Positions 12,516 through 24,607 of a stretch of 64,000 bases of DNA are shown in pieces. This DNA is from Meloidogyne chitwoodi (lineage: Eukaryota; Nematoda; Chromadorea; Rhabditida; Meloidogynidae), in the NCBI GenBank assembly GCA_015183035.1, contig JACZZP010000011.1:1984001-2048000 (forward strand). Reading direction: 5' to 3'. Each line of letters begins with the position of its first letter. Positions within the stretch are counted from its first letter, which is position 1. Both the position numbers and the translations under genes were made by a program. The notes below the pieces were generated by a model. That model was not told the DNA's origin, did no database searches, and was given only the letters and a program-made list of their open reading frames with translations.

Positions 12516-15500
12516 TTCTTTAAACGTATTTTCACAATTCTTCGTAAACTTGGAATTAAGACGGGTCTCGGGGACAAAGAGCTGTTAACCTCTCCATCTT
12601 GTGTCAACAAAAAAGAAACAATTTCAAGGCGAGAATCTTCAGAATCAACTCCTTTGCTGGGAGAAGAAGGTTTTATTTAATTTGATATAATTTTTTTAAT
12701 TTATTTAGAAACATTTTTCAATCACCAATTTTCTCGTCCCTATAATTCAATGACGATTGTTGTAAATTCTTCAACCAATTCTCTTGAAAACGTTCAAACA
12801 AAACAAGAACATATAACAGCTGATAAATTAGCAAAAACAGCACATTATCATATTGGAAATTCTACTCCAAATATTCCTCAAATTATACAAATTGAGGAGG
12901 AGGAAGAAGAAAATAATCATCAAAATGTTAGAGAACAACCACATCATGCTGAAATTGAATTACAAGATGAAACTTTAAATATTTTTGGTTATCAACGATC
13001 TTTGCCTAGAACGGTTTATTTTAATTTTTCTCTATTTTAGAATGGATTTGGCTTAAATTCTGATTTATTTTCTATGATTTTTATTTTAAGACTTCTGATT
13101 TTATTTTAAGAAATTCTGATTTTTATTTTTAAAAATTCTGATTTTTACTCTTTATAGTTTGTAATGTGGTTTTTGACTATTTTTACCCTTGGAATTTTTC
13201 GTCTTTTTTTGCATTGGTACCCAAAATGGTTGGTTTTGTTCACTGCTCGTAAAACATCTTTGGCTCTTTGTGATCACATTCTAGTCATGTAAAATTAAAA
13301 AAATTAAATTTATTTTTTAAAATTTTAACAGAGATGATCATTTAAATATTGCTTTTCGTCCAGTAAAAATAATTTGTTCAAAAAATCAACAAAGAGGATT
13401 TATTTTACCAAAAGGAAATGGTCAAATGCGTTCATTAGACAAACTTCGTTATTTTACATATAGAAAATTGAAATATTTTTGGAATCAACAAAACAATTGT
13501 TTTGCTACAATTTCACAATTAGAATCTGAGGTTTTCTCTTTTTTTAATTTTTTAAATTAAATTTTTAAGTTACCAATTAATTATTTTCATCATTGCATTG
13601 GTTCACAAACTGGGTTATCTGATCTGTCAGTCCAACAAAGGTTTTTTTTTTAATATCAGAATTATTTAATTTAAAAGTCAGAATTTATTAATTTAATTTA
13701 TTTTTTTGATTCTTTATTCTGATTGTTAATTCTGATTTTATTTTGGTTGTAATTGTAATTTAAATTCTGATTCTAATGGTTAATTCTGATTATTTTTTAT
13801 TGCTATTTCTGATTTCTAATTCTGTCTAAATTCTGATTATTTATTCTGATTTTAATTCTGTTATTCTGATGTTTATTCTGATAGTTAATTTCTGATTATT
13901 CTGATTTAATTTCCGGTTTTAAATTCTGTTTAATTCTGACCTTAATAAAAATAAAAATTCTGATTTTTATTTAAAAATGTCTTATTTTCTCTAACAATTT
14001 TAGATTGTTCACATACGGAAAAAATTTAATTGAAGTTAAAGTAAAGCCACTTGTAGTTTTATTATTTAAAGAAGCAATTACTCCTTTTTATATTTTTCAA
14101 GTCTTTAGGTTTTTTAAAAATTATTTTTATTTTTTTAATTTATTTTTTTAAAGTGTAACAGTTTGGTATATGGACAATTACGCTTATTTTGCTTCAATAA
14201 TTGTTGGAATGTCTGTAATGTCTATAGGTTTGGATGTTTTTCAAATTCGAAAACAAGAAAGAAAATTGAGGTTTTTTTTTAATTTTTTTATTTATTAATT
14301 AATTTATTTTTTAAAGAAGTATGGTTCACACAGAGGAAAAAGTTCAAGTTTTACGCAACGCTGGACAAGTACAGGAAATTTCGAGTGAAAATGTAAATAA
14401 AAATTGTTTGATTTTTTTTAATTTATAAATTTCTTTGGGTTAAAAATTGTGGACATTTTTGGTCCACCGTCCTTTTGACAAAATATATCTTTTTTTTTTA
14501 AATTAAAATCAAAACTTATAAAAATTTTAATTTTTTTAAATTTAAGTTAGTCCATGGTGACATTCTTTTAATTCCACCACGTGGTTGTGTTCTTCAATGT
14601 GATGCTGTTTTAATGACTGGAACTGTTATTGGTATTTTTTAAATTTAAATAAAATAAATAAATTAAAATTTAAAAAAAGTAAACGAGGCAATGCTTACTG
14701 GAGAATCTATGCCCATAACTAAAGTTGCTATGCCAGAAACAGATGATGAACATGTTGGTGAAGTTCAACTCTTTTCGTTTAAAGAACATTCTAAACATAT
14801 TCTTTATTGTGGAACTCAAGTTTTACAGGTTTTTTTTAATATTTTTTTATTTTGAGTTTTGTTTTATTTCCTATTTTTTCCATTATTTTTGGGCATAGTT
14901 TGGCAGTGTTTATTAAAAATAGCTTTTGCAAAGCCATGGGATTAAGATTTTCTCTTTACAATTTTTATGATTTTTCAAAAAACAAATTTTTTCATTCTTC
15001 CTCACGGTCAACATCCGCACACCCCTCTATAGGATATATAAACATATTTTCAATTTTATAGTCCTTGGTGATATAAAAGAAAAATTATCTTTTTTTCCTC
15101 GTATATTTTTAAACTTTAATAATTTTTTATTTTCTTAGACTCGTTATTATCCTGGAAAACATGTACAAGCAGTAGTTCTTCGCACAGCTTATTCAACTTT
15201 AAAAGGACAATTAGTTCGTTCAATAATGTATCCAAAACCTGTAGATTTTCGTTTTACAAAGGTTTTTTTAATTTTAAAAAATTTAATAAAAATTAAAATT
15301 TAAAAGGATTTATTTAAATTTGTTGGATTTCTTTCTTGTATCGCTGCTTTAGGCTTTATTTATACTATTTTGGTAATGATTTCAAGAGGATCATCAGCCT
15401 GGAAAATTGTAATACGCTCATTAGATATAATTACAATTGTTGTACCTCCTGCACTTCCTGGTTTTTTTTTTTTAATTTTTTTTGATAAAAAAATTTAATT

Positions 15501-18500
15501 TAGCGGCAATGAGTATTGGAATATTTGCCGCTCAGATGCGTTTACGTGCAAAACAAATTTTTTGTATATCCCCGTCTACAATAAATACTTGTGGTGCTAT
15601 TAACACGGTATAATATATTTTTTAATTTAAATTTAATTTTATAAAATTTAAAAAGGTCTGTTTTGACAAGACTGGAACTCTTACAGAAGATGGATTAGAT
15701 TTTAATTGTTTTCGTGCAATATTATATTCATCTTCAAATAATAATAATAATTTACCAGAATTTGGAAATGAATTATTCGATTTTTGCACTGATGAATTAC
15801 CTGAAAATGGTCAATTACTTAAAGCTGTAGCTACTTGTCATAGTTTAACACGGTTTTTAATTAATTTATTTATTTAATTTTTTTTTAGTTTTTTTTTTTA
15901 ATTATTTTTTATTGGTGTTTTTGACATTTTTGAATATTCAAAAATTTATTTAAAATTTTATTTTTATTTTCAAGTATTGATAAAGTATTAAATGGTGACC
16001 CTCTCGATTTGGTTTTATTTCGAAAAACTGGTTGGATAATGGATGAAGCATCAGAAAGAATTGGTGATGAAACAGCACAATTTGATATTTTACAAGTTTT
16101 TTTTAAAATTAAATTTTTATTTAAAAAATTTTTTTAAGCCAACAGTTATTCGTTCACCTCCATTACACTCTTGTACGGAATCTGAAGTTGAACTTGCTGT
16201 AATTCGTCAATTTACTTTTAGGTTTTTTTCTTTTAATTTTTTAATGTTTTTTTATGATTTTTCGGGAAATTTTTTCAAAAATTTTAAATTTTTGAAAAAT
16301 TTTTCAAAATGTCAAAATTTGAAAATGTCCAAAAAAATTTTCAAAATATAGTATATTTTTTATTTTTCTCATTTTAAGTTCTCACCTTCAACGAATGTCT
16401 GTTTTAGTACACAATTTAAGTGAAGAATCACATATCCATCATTTGGTTTTTTTATTTAAAAATATTAAAATAATATTTTTTTAAGTACTGCAAAGGTGCT
16501 CCAGAAAAAATAGCTTCTTTATGCCTTCCAGAATCTTTGCCTTATGGTTTTCAATCTTTTGTAGATAATTATGCACAACAGTATTTTTTTATTTCTTTTA
16601 AATTTTGGAATTTAATAAAGTTTGGGTACTCACCCCATTTATTCGCAAGGAAAAATTTTACACCAAAATAATAATTAATTTTTTTTGCGAATATATGGGG
16701 TGTGTACTTTTTATAAAACAAATTAATTTAATTTTAGTGGTTATCGTCTAATTGCTGTTGCTTCTCGTCATTTAAATTTAAATTATGTAAAAGCACACAA
16801 GGCTAAACGTGAAAATTTGGAATGTGATTTGGTCATGTTAGGACTTATTGTTATGGAAAATAGACTAAAACCTCAAACTATTGGTGTTATTAATCAATTA
16901 AATAGGTTTGGATGATCAATTTTAATTTTTTCTTCTTTGGAACTTGTGTTTAGTTTGGGTTAACACCCCATTTAATCGCAAGAAAATAGAAATAATGAAC
17001 ATGGAGAATTAGGGTTAAACCCCATCTATTCGCAATAAAATATTTTACGGACAATAATGACTGGAAGATAAATATATTCTTGCGAATAAATGGGGTGTTC
17101 ACCTAAAAATTAGACAAGTTTTCCTTTTTCTTTTATCCTTTTTTTCTGTATTTTTTCTTACTTATTTTTTTTTTAATTTTTAGGGCAAATATTCGCACAG
17201 TAATGATTACTGGAGACAATATTCTCACAGGTTTATTAATTTTTATTAATAAACTTTTTTTATTTTTTTAAAGCAATGAGTGTGGCACGGGAATGTGCAA
17301 TTATACGTCCAAATAAAAGATCTTTTTTATTAGAAGCGGGAGATACAAAATCAAGAGATGGAAGAACACATTTAGTATTAAAGCAGTCTGTTAGTTCTTC
17401 TGATGAAGTGGTATTTTTTAATTTTTTAAGCGAACACCCCATTTATTCGCAAAAATTTTTTTTCTTAAATTCATTTTTTATCAATTTTCTACTGTTTTTT
17501 ATTTATTTAATTTTGCGAATAAATGGGGTGTTCTCAATTTCCAATATTGAAAAAATTATTATTTAATTTTTTATTTTTTAAAGTTGGAACTTGAAGAAGA
17601 CAATTCTTCTTATTGTTATGAACAACAAAAACATTCAGGATGTGTAAAAAGTGGAGTAGAGTCTTCTTATCATTTGGCAATTTCTGGACCAACTCTAAGT
17701 AATTTTTTTTAATTTTTTTAAATTAATTTATTTTTTTAAATTTATTAATTTTTCAAGGTGTAATATGTGAAGAATATCCAGAAATATTAGAACAATTAAT
17801 TTGTGTTTGTGATGTTTATGCAAGAATGTCCCCAGACCAAAAACAAATGGTTTTATTTTAAATTAAATTTAAATTAAATTAATTAAAATTAAATTAAAAA
17901 AGTTGGTAAATCATCTTCAAGATGTTGGCTATACTGTAGCTATGTGTGGTGATGGAGCTAATGATTGTGCTGCTTTAAAGGTTTTTTTTTAATTAATTAA
18001 ATTAGAATATTTTAAATTTAAATTTTTATAAAAAAAGGCTGCTCATGCAGGAATTTCTTTATCTGAAGCAGAGGCTTCAATTGCTGCTCCTTTTACTTCT
18101 AAAACGCCTGACATTCGATGTGTACCAACGGTTTTATATTTAAATACTCTAATTATTTTTGTTTACATTTGAGTCTTGGTGATGATTTTTTGGGTTTTAG
18201 AATATTTAGAATTAGAGAAGATGCTGTTTTTTGGAGATGTGCTCTTGGAAAACACGAGAACAGAAATTAAAGATTCCCCTTTCGTTCCCTCCCGTTCATT
18301 CTAAATATTTTTTAATTTCCTCTGGTTTTACAAGTTTTGGACTCTATTTTTAGATTATTTAATTTTGGAGTTATTTTAGTCTTGTAATATTTTTTTTAAA
18401 TTTTATTTTTCTTATTCAAAATTTAAGGTGATTCGTGAAGGAAGAGCAGCCTTAGTTACGTCTTTTGGTGTTTTTAAATATATGGCAGGATATTCTTTAA

Positions 18501-20252
18501 CACAATTTGTTACGGTTAATTATTTTATTTTTGATTAAAATTTAATTTTAATTAAAAAAATTTAGATTATGCAACTTTATTGGCTAAATACAAATTTAAC
18601 TGATTTACAGGTTTTTTTTAATTTTTTTTTGGGGTTAATTAATTATTAAAAAATAATAAATCAGAGAATTCTCTTTGAAGGTGAGTGTAAAACTGATTTA
18701 TTTATATTTTGAATTTGCCTATACTTTTAAATTACTTAACACCCCATTTATTCGTAAGAAAATAATTTTTTAAATTTAATTGCAAAATATTTTATTGCGA
18801 ATAAATGGCACCTAAAGTAGATAAATTAAATTTTTTTATTATTATTTTTCCGCCCGTTGCGCTTATATAAAATTAATTTTTAATTTAATTTTAATTAATT
18901 TATTTAGTTTCTTTATATTGACCTTGCATTGGTAACTCTTGTTTCTCTCTTCTTTGGCTATACCCCAGCATGTGATCGTTTATCTAGAACACCTCCCCCA
19001 ACACGTTTATTGTCTTTAGCTTCTATATTTTCTGTTATTGGACAATTATTAATTATTTCTTTTTTTCAGGTTTATTATTTTTAATTTATTTTTTAGTTAA
19101 TTTATTTTTAATTTTTAGATTTTTACTTTTATTTATACAAGTATGCAGCCTTGGTATATTAATATTTTATTTTTTAATTAATTAATTAAAATTAGGACTT
19201 GTGTTAAATTAAATTTAAAAATATTTATAAAATAAGAAAAAATTTATATTAAATTTTTTCCCTTGGAAATGACTCTTGGAATTCTGAGACTCTAGTGTTC
19301 CCTTAAATTTTTTTCAATTAAAAAAATTTTTTTTTTTAATTTAATGATTAGGGCGGTCTAAATGACTTATAAAAATTAAAATAAATTTTTTTATTTTAAT
19401 TTAATTCAGGTTTATTCCCTACGCAACACCCACAGGTCCAGAACCAGACGATAGGCGTTCAATGCAAGGCACTGCTGTTTTTTGTGTTTCAATGTTTCAA
19501 TATATTACTTTAGCAATTATTTATAGCAAAGGATTTCCTTATAGAAAAACTATTTTTAGGTAAAATTTAAAAAAAAATTAAAAAAAAAAAAAAAATTTTT
19601 TTTTTAAAGTAATAAACCTTTGTGCCTTTCCCTCTTTACTGTTGGTATATGTTCTTTAATTATTGCGATTGAACCACCTCAAATAGTCATTGAATGGCTA
19701 CAATTTGGTAAATAATAATAAATTTTAATTTAAAAATTAAAAATGCGAAAAAAAAATTTTCAGACTCAACTGTCAAAAATTTAATTTTGAGACTCTAATG
19801 TCCATTTTTAAATTTTTATTTTTTTCGATTTTAGACCCTATTCCATACATTGAGGACCGTCTATTTATTTTAACTTTGGCCTTATTAAGTGCAGTTCTTT
19901 CTTATCTTTATGAAAAGTTTGTTATAGATATGTTAATTTTGAATTTTCATGAAAAGTTAGTTTTTTTTTAATTAATTTTTTTTATTTTTTTTAAAAAAGA
20001 AAAGTAAAACAAAAACAAATATTATCTGGATCTTCTTCATCAAATCGTTTTGAAAGAATATTATTGTCTATTGGTAATGAACCCAATTGGTTACGAATAA
20101 TAACTGGAGGGTCAACATCATTGTCTGGATTAAATAATTTAATTTTTAGTAGTCAACAGCAATCATCTTCTTCTTCTTATAGAAATTCTTACCCATTTAA
20201 TAATAATGAGGAAGATAAAGAAGAAGAAAAAAAATTAAATGGTGCTAAATAA
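12516..20252 (+). CDS. P5B-type ATPase (ATP13A / CATP-5,6,7 family), 5' end unresolved
   Basis: Thirty-three exons join in phase into 1,339 codons from the first open block at 12516. The first in-frame Met is codon 66, at 12750. Family marks occur in the right order: a TGES actuator loop (MLTGES, ~14.70 kb), the P5B-specific PPALP helix motif (15.45 kb), the phosphorylation site [13 protein letters not shown] with its catalytic Asp (15.67 kb), the nucleotide-pocket motifs GDPLD (15.99 kb) and KGAPE (16.49 kb), ITGDN (17.2 kb) and the hinge GDGAND (17.95 kb). Paired hydrophobic helices follow to the C-terminus, which ends in a Ser/Glu-rich tail. P5B pumps of this family act in endo-lysosomal membranes and several transport polyamines; transport by this copy is inferred. 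The open frame upstream of Met66 carries an E-S-T-P-L-L acidic di-leucine match. A still earlier exon may hold the start, or the acceptor at 12511-12515 may be a trans-splice site. The last intron before the stop has a usual aaaaag acceptor. Confidence 0.95.
16624..16707. repeat. Foldback element in a P5 ATPase intron (copy 1)
   Basis: The arms 'caccccatttattcgcaa' and 'ttgcgaatatatggggtg' are inverted around a short AT core. This is the first of four related inserts in introns of this gene. Confidence 0.7.
16956..17103. repeat. Foldback element in a P5 ATPase intron (copy 2, with an extra arm)
   Basis: Two left arms (taacaccccatttaatcgca and taaaccccatctattcgcaa) face one right arm (ttgcgaataaatggggtgtt). 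This suggests a second insertion into, or duplication of, the left half. Confidence 0.7.
17430..17533. repeat. Foldback element in a P5 ATPase intron (copy 3)
   Basis: The arms 'gaacaccccatttattcgca' and 'tgcgaataaatggggtgttc' are exact reverse complements over 20 bp and are separated by a T-rich core. This is the best-preserved copy. Confidence 0.8.
18738..18814. repeat. Foldback element in a P5 ATPase intron (copy 4)
   Basis: The left arm 'aacaccccatttattcg' faces the right arm 'cgaataaatggcacc'. The right end has diverged. Confidence 0.65.
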
Positions 20253-20871
20253 TAATGATAAAAACGCCAGGCAAAGTAATAAAAATAAAATTATTTTAAT
20301 TTTAACTTTTAGTTATGAGAGGTATATATATATTATAATATTTTTGTCAAATTGAAAAAAAAATTTTTTTCTTACTCTCATTTTAAATAGAAAATTCTTT
20401 GAGAGAGAAGGGGAGAGTAAAGGCAAAAGAAAAAGAAGAGAAAATGTTCTCTTCTTTTTCTATACTCTTTTTTTTCTTCTCTGCATATAAATTAAAAGAC
20501 TATTTATTTTCAAAAAAATTTTTTTTTAGATTGTTGTTAATGAGAGCAGTGTACAACCGATTCAAAAAATCAAAATTGTTTTAAATTTAAATGACTATAA
20601 TTCTTAAATTTTATATATTGTTTTTTACCAAAAAAAAAATTTTTTTTTCTTCCCAATTTTATTTTCTCATATCACTCATAAATGACATTAATTCAATTTT
20701 TTTTTCTTTAAAAATTTTTTTTAGTCTATTTTTAATTTTATTTTTGCTTTTTTTAAAAAATATAACAATGCTTTATACTTTTTTTTATTTTTTTAAATTT
20801 ATATATTTTTTTCTTCTCTCATATCCATTTTAATTGATTTAATATGCTTCTTATAAATATATTTTTTGAAA
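20253..20871. other. AT-rich 3' flank of the P5 ATPase gene, no gene seen
   Basis: Long T-runs give Phe-rich open frames at 20399-20833 that have no domain and no codon variety. This is the convergent intergenic space between the + strand ATPase and the minus-strand eIF2D gene. Confidence 0.6.
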
Positions 20872-21327
20872 TTGGACATTTTTAAATGATTTACCTGTTT
20901 GGACATTTTGTCCTTTTTATTATATTTAAGTATTTCGTTATTTTTCTTCGATAGGACAAAGTTTCTTTCTATGCGTAATATTAGAGAAACAAAAAAGAAA
21001 AGAGAGTGTGTAGACTGTTAGAGTTTATAGCATCGCAGTAATAAAATTACATGTCTTTTATTTCTCGCCTGAAATTTATTTATTTTCTCTGCTTATGTTT
21101 TCAACTTTTGTTAGCATCTTCGGTTTAATTACCCAAGTTTAAGGTACTAAATAGTTCCAGCCCTTGTAAAAGTGGCGACTTGGATAAATTTTGCAATTGC
21201 TTTGCCTAATGGCGGGGCTTAAAATTAACAGTTTAATTTTATAGGATTTATTGAGTTTAATTTGTCGACATAAATAGAATAAAAAGGACAAAATGTCCCA
21301 ACAAGTAAATTGTTTGAAAATGTCCAA
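20872..21327. mobile_element. 456-bp non-autonomous element with ~50-bp terminal inverted repeats
   Basis: The left end starts ttggacattttt and runs to 'ggacattttgtcctttttatt'. The right end is its reverse complement with a few changes ('aataaaaaggacaaaatgtcc' to 'aaaatgtccaa'). No transposase frame lies inside, so it is MITE-like. The interior is nearly the same as at 26243-26592 and is related to 10217-10477. No convincing target-site duplication could be set. Confidence 0.75.
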
Positions 21328-21455
21328 CTTGAAAAGTTTAATAGTTAAAAAGTTTTTTGGTAGGACAAAAGAAAAAATCATTAAATTTATATTTTTCTTC
21401 ATTTCTTTTTATAAAAAAATAAATTATTAAAAATAAACACGTTATAATTATATTT

Positions 21456-24441
21456 TTATTTCTTCTTTTTCTCTTTAATTCCGAGATCACTTCCTTTAAT
21501 AAACTTTTTAGATATTCCTGTTTCAATTAATAATCTGGTAATATCATTAACCTTAAAATTAAAAAAAATTTTTTTCAATTTTTGGCCATTTTGTCAATTG
21601 ACATTTTGAAAAATAAAAAATTTTTTTTAAAAAAAACCTCATTTCCTTGAATTAACAATTGAGGACCTTCACAGCCAGAAACTGTTTGATTTATTGAAGT
21701 TCCTGTTCCTTTTATTTCTTTAGCAATATCTTTTGCTTCAATACCAAAAGTAGCAAGATTGTTGACTAGAGTAACAATTTTGTTTCCGCTTCTTTTTTCA
21801 ACCTAAAGAAAGATTTTTTTTTAATTTTGGAATTAATTTTTTTTAGAAATTTCTGTATTTTGGACATTTTGTCTTTCGGACATTTTGTCAGTTGGACATT
21901 TTGTTATTTTTAATTAAAAAAATCAATTAACAACCTTAAATTCAATTTTAGGCACTTTTCCTCTAAAAACCAATTCTTTTCCTTCTGCTGTTCTAATAAG
22001 TATAGCTTTAGTCATAGCTTCACATAATTTTTGTACAATTATTTTTGTTGGGAAAATTTCAGGTAAAAAATATTTAATAACCATCTGTAGTAAATCATCT
22101 TCTAATTTAATATCTTTACAATCATTTAAAAGAATATTCTAAATTTAAAAAAAAATAAAAAAAAAAATTTTTTAATAAAAAAATTATTTTGCTTACTCCC
22201 CCCTTTGCACTAATTATTTTGCTTACTCCCCCCTATGAACTAATTATTTTGCTTACTCCCCCCTTTGCACTAATTATTTTGCTTACTCCCCCCTTTGCAC
22301 TAATTATTTTGCTTACTCCCCCCTTTGCACTAATTATTTTTCTTTGTTCAAAATTAATTTAAAATAATTTAAAGCCCAAAGTCAATCTATTTTCATTAAA
22401 AAATAAAAAAATAAAAAACCTTGTCTTTTCCATATTCCAAAAGAATAGAACGAATTTCTTGAGCATTAACCAAATCTCCTTTACGATGTCCAAAAATTCT
22501 AAAAAGAGGCATAACCTGTTCAGTCAAAGAAAACATTTGTTCATAAATATTTAAACAAAGTCCTGGTGGTGTTAAATTAGAATTTGTTAAATTATCAAAT
22601 TCTGCTGCATTTTGAACATATGGATGGTCAAAATTTATCTGAAAATTAAAAATAAATAATTTCACCCCAAAAAATAATTAAAAATAAATTAAATTAATTA
22701 AAATTCTTCCCTTACATTTTCAATAAAATTAATACTTTTAACATTTTTTATTTTAACTATCCATCCATATTCATTATTATTTATATCTTCCAAAAATGTT
22801 GTAAATTTTTTGTAACTAAAAAATTTAATTTAATTAAAAAAAAATTAATTTAAAAAAAAAAACCGTGTTTTTTTAATTTCAAGTTTTTTTCCAATAGGCA
22901 AATTTTTGATAATATAATTTGCATAGAATTGACCTGCATCAAATGGAAATTTACTTTCTGGTGTTAATTGCCAACGAATTGCAGAAAAGAAAATGTTGTA
23001 AAGCTGGAAAAAATTAGAGAAAAAATTTAGAAATTTTTTTGAAATTTTCGAAAATTTTTAAAATTAAAAAAAAAAACCAAATTATCCATTTCTTCACTAG
23101 TCATTTCCTGTTCGTCCTGTTTTAATAAAGTGTCTGCTTCTGATTTTAAAGTCAAAGAAATATTTTCTGAATTTACTAATCCATCTTTTTGTACTGATTT
23201 TCCCATAAAATCCCAAAGTGACATGTACTAAAATTTAAAAAAATTAAATTTTGTTTTGAGGGGAGAGAGACAACAAGGAATTGTTTTTTAAGGAATTGGT
23301 TTATTAAAAATATTTTTAAAAATTAAATTAGTGAAAAAAAGGTCAAAAGACTCGTAAAAATAAAATTAAAAAATAATCTTCTTTTTCAGAAATAATTAAA
23401 AAAAACTTTATTTCCTTAAAAAACCTTGATTACCAAATTATCCGTCACTTCAACATTTGGAGAAGGTTTTTGATTTGGGCAATTTTCGATAAATTGAGGA
23501 AATGACCTTTTTGAACCAAATTCCCTAAAAATAAAAAATTTAAAATCAAAGAATAATAAAATTTAAAAAAATACCAAAGATGATCACCAAAAATATGTAA
23601 AATCTCAATTGCTAAAAAGAGAAAAAATTAAAAAATATCAAATCCAAAATTAAAAAACCTTTTCCTTTTTGCCCTGTTTCCCTTCTTTTTTTCATTTCTT
23701 CAGAAGAAAAAAGTGCTCGTCCAACAGCCATTGGCCCACAAATTGTAGACATTCCACTTTCCTTATTTTGAGAAATTGTAGAAATGACAACAATATGTTC
23801 TTCTTCAAAAGTTGGAAATTGGTTAGTTAATTCAATTCCAGGAATCATCAAATCTGCACCTTTTTTTAAGAATTCAAAAGTTGAGTGTTGAATAAACAAA
23901 ATGGGGAAAATTGTTGGATGAGCCCATAGAAAATAAACTAAAAAATAAATTTAAAACATCTTAAATTATTTTTTAATTTTAAAAACATTTGGTAAACAAC
24001 GCTAATAAAAGTTTGACCAACAAACGGGATCGAACCCAACACTCTAAATCTACTCGAGCAGAGACTTAAACCACTCAACCAACGCATACACCAACAAATC
24101 TTTTTTAAATTACATTTATTCCAAAAACTTAAATTATTATTTTAATTATATGACAAAATCTAAACTTTTAAAAAAATAAAAAAAACCTGTTGGAAAGAAT
24201 TCTGTTTTGGATAAATTTCCAATTTGGAAAAGCATTGGCTCTTTATCTAATGCAAATATTACAGCATTTGTTCCGTACGTAAATTGTACTTTTAATTTAC
24301 AAAGTTGTTGTTTATTAAAACAATTGTTGAGAAATTCGGGGAATAAAGTTTTACTGAAAATATTAAAAAAATAAAATTAAACCTTTCAGAGTGTTTAAGC
24401 TTTGCGCTATTTTTAATTTGAAATTTGTGTTTTGTAAACAT
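21456..24441 (-). CDS. eif-2D: Eukaryotic translation initiation factor 2D (ligatin)
   Basis: The exons begin with MFTKHKFQIKNSAKL (ATG at 24441) and end with basic GIKEKKKK before a TAA at 21456. Order of domains: an N-terminal pre-PUA/PUA region with the family signature FLKKGADLMIPGI (23.8 kb) and an IFGDHLW block (23.6 kb); an acidic linker; a winged-helix part (RWQLTPESKFPFDAGQFY, 22.95 kb); a SWIB/MDM2-like domain (LFRIFGHRKGD, 22.5 kb); and a C-terminal SUI1 domain (NKIVTLVNNLATFGIE...LLIQGNEV, 21.7 kb). eIF2D binds the 40S subunit and delivers or removes tRNA during initiation and recycling, without GTP. The order of parts matches the animal family well. The gene lies 166 bp downstream of the LYAR-like gene on the same strand. 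Confidence 0.93.
22191..22345. repeat. 30-bp intronic minisatellite, five copies
   Basis: The unit contains 'ttgcttactcccccctttgc' and 'actaattatt', repeated five times with a single variant (ctatgaac) in copy 2. It lies in an eIF2D intron. It is not a CRISPR array, because there are no unique spacers. Confidence 0.9.
24011..24093 (-). other. tRNA-like sequence (pseudogene or tRNA-derived repeat) in an eIF2D intron
   Basis: Read on the minus strand it has a pol III A box (TGGTTGAGTGG) and B box (GGTTCGATCC) spaced as in a long-variable-arm Ser/Leu-type tRNA. The T loop between GGG and CCC is only six bases (TTCGAT) and the acceptor arms do not pair well, so it is unlikely to be a working tRNA. 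Confidence 0.5.
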
Positions 24442-24607
24442 TTTCTAAAAATTAAAAAAAAATTTTTTAATGAATTAATTACAAATTTGAGGTATAAAAA
24501 AATTAAAAAATTTTAAAAATTTAATTTTTTTTAAATTTATCAATCTCACAAAAATCATAAAAATTTAATAAATATTATAAAAAATACAAAATAATATTTA
24601 AAATATT

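Noticed and set aside
20399..20833. Two hydrophobic open frames downstream of the P5 ATPase
   Set aside because: Produced by T-runs (Phe/Leu/Ile only); the ATPase already ends with a clear stop at 20252.
22191..22345. CRISPR-like array of 30-bp repeats
   Set aside because: Units are directly abutting with no unique spacers, in a eukaryotic intron.
24011..24093. Functional tRNA gene
   Set aside because: A and B boxes are present, but the T loop is one base short and there is no acceptor stem.
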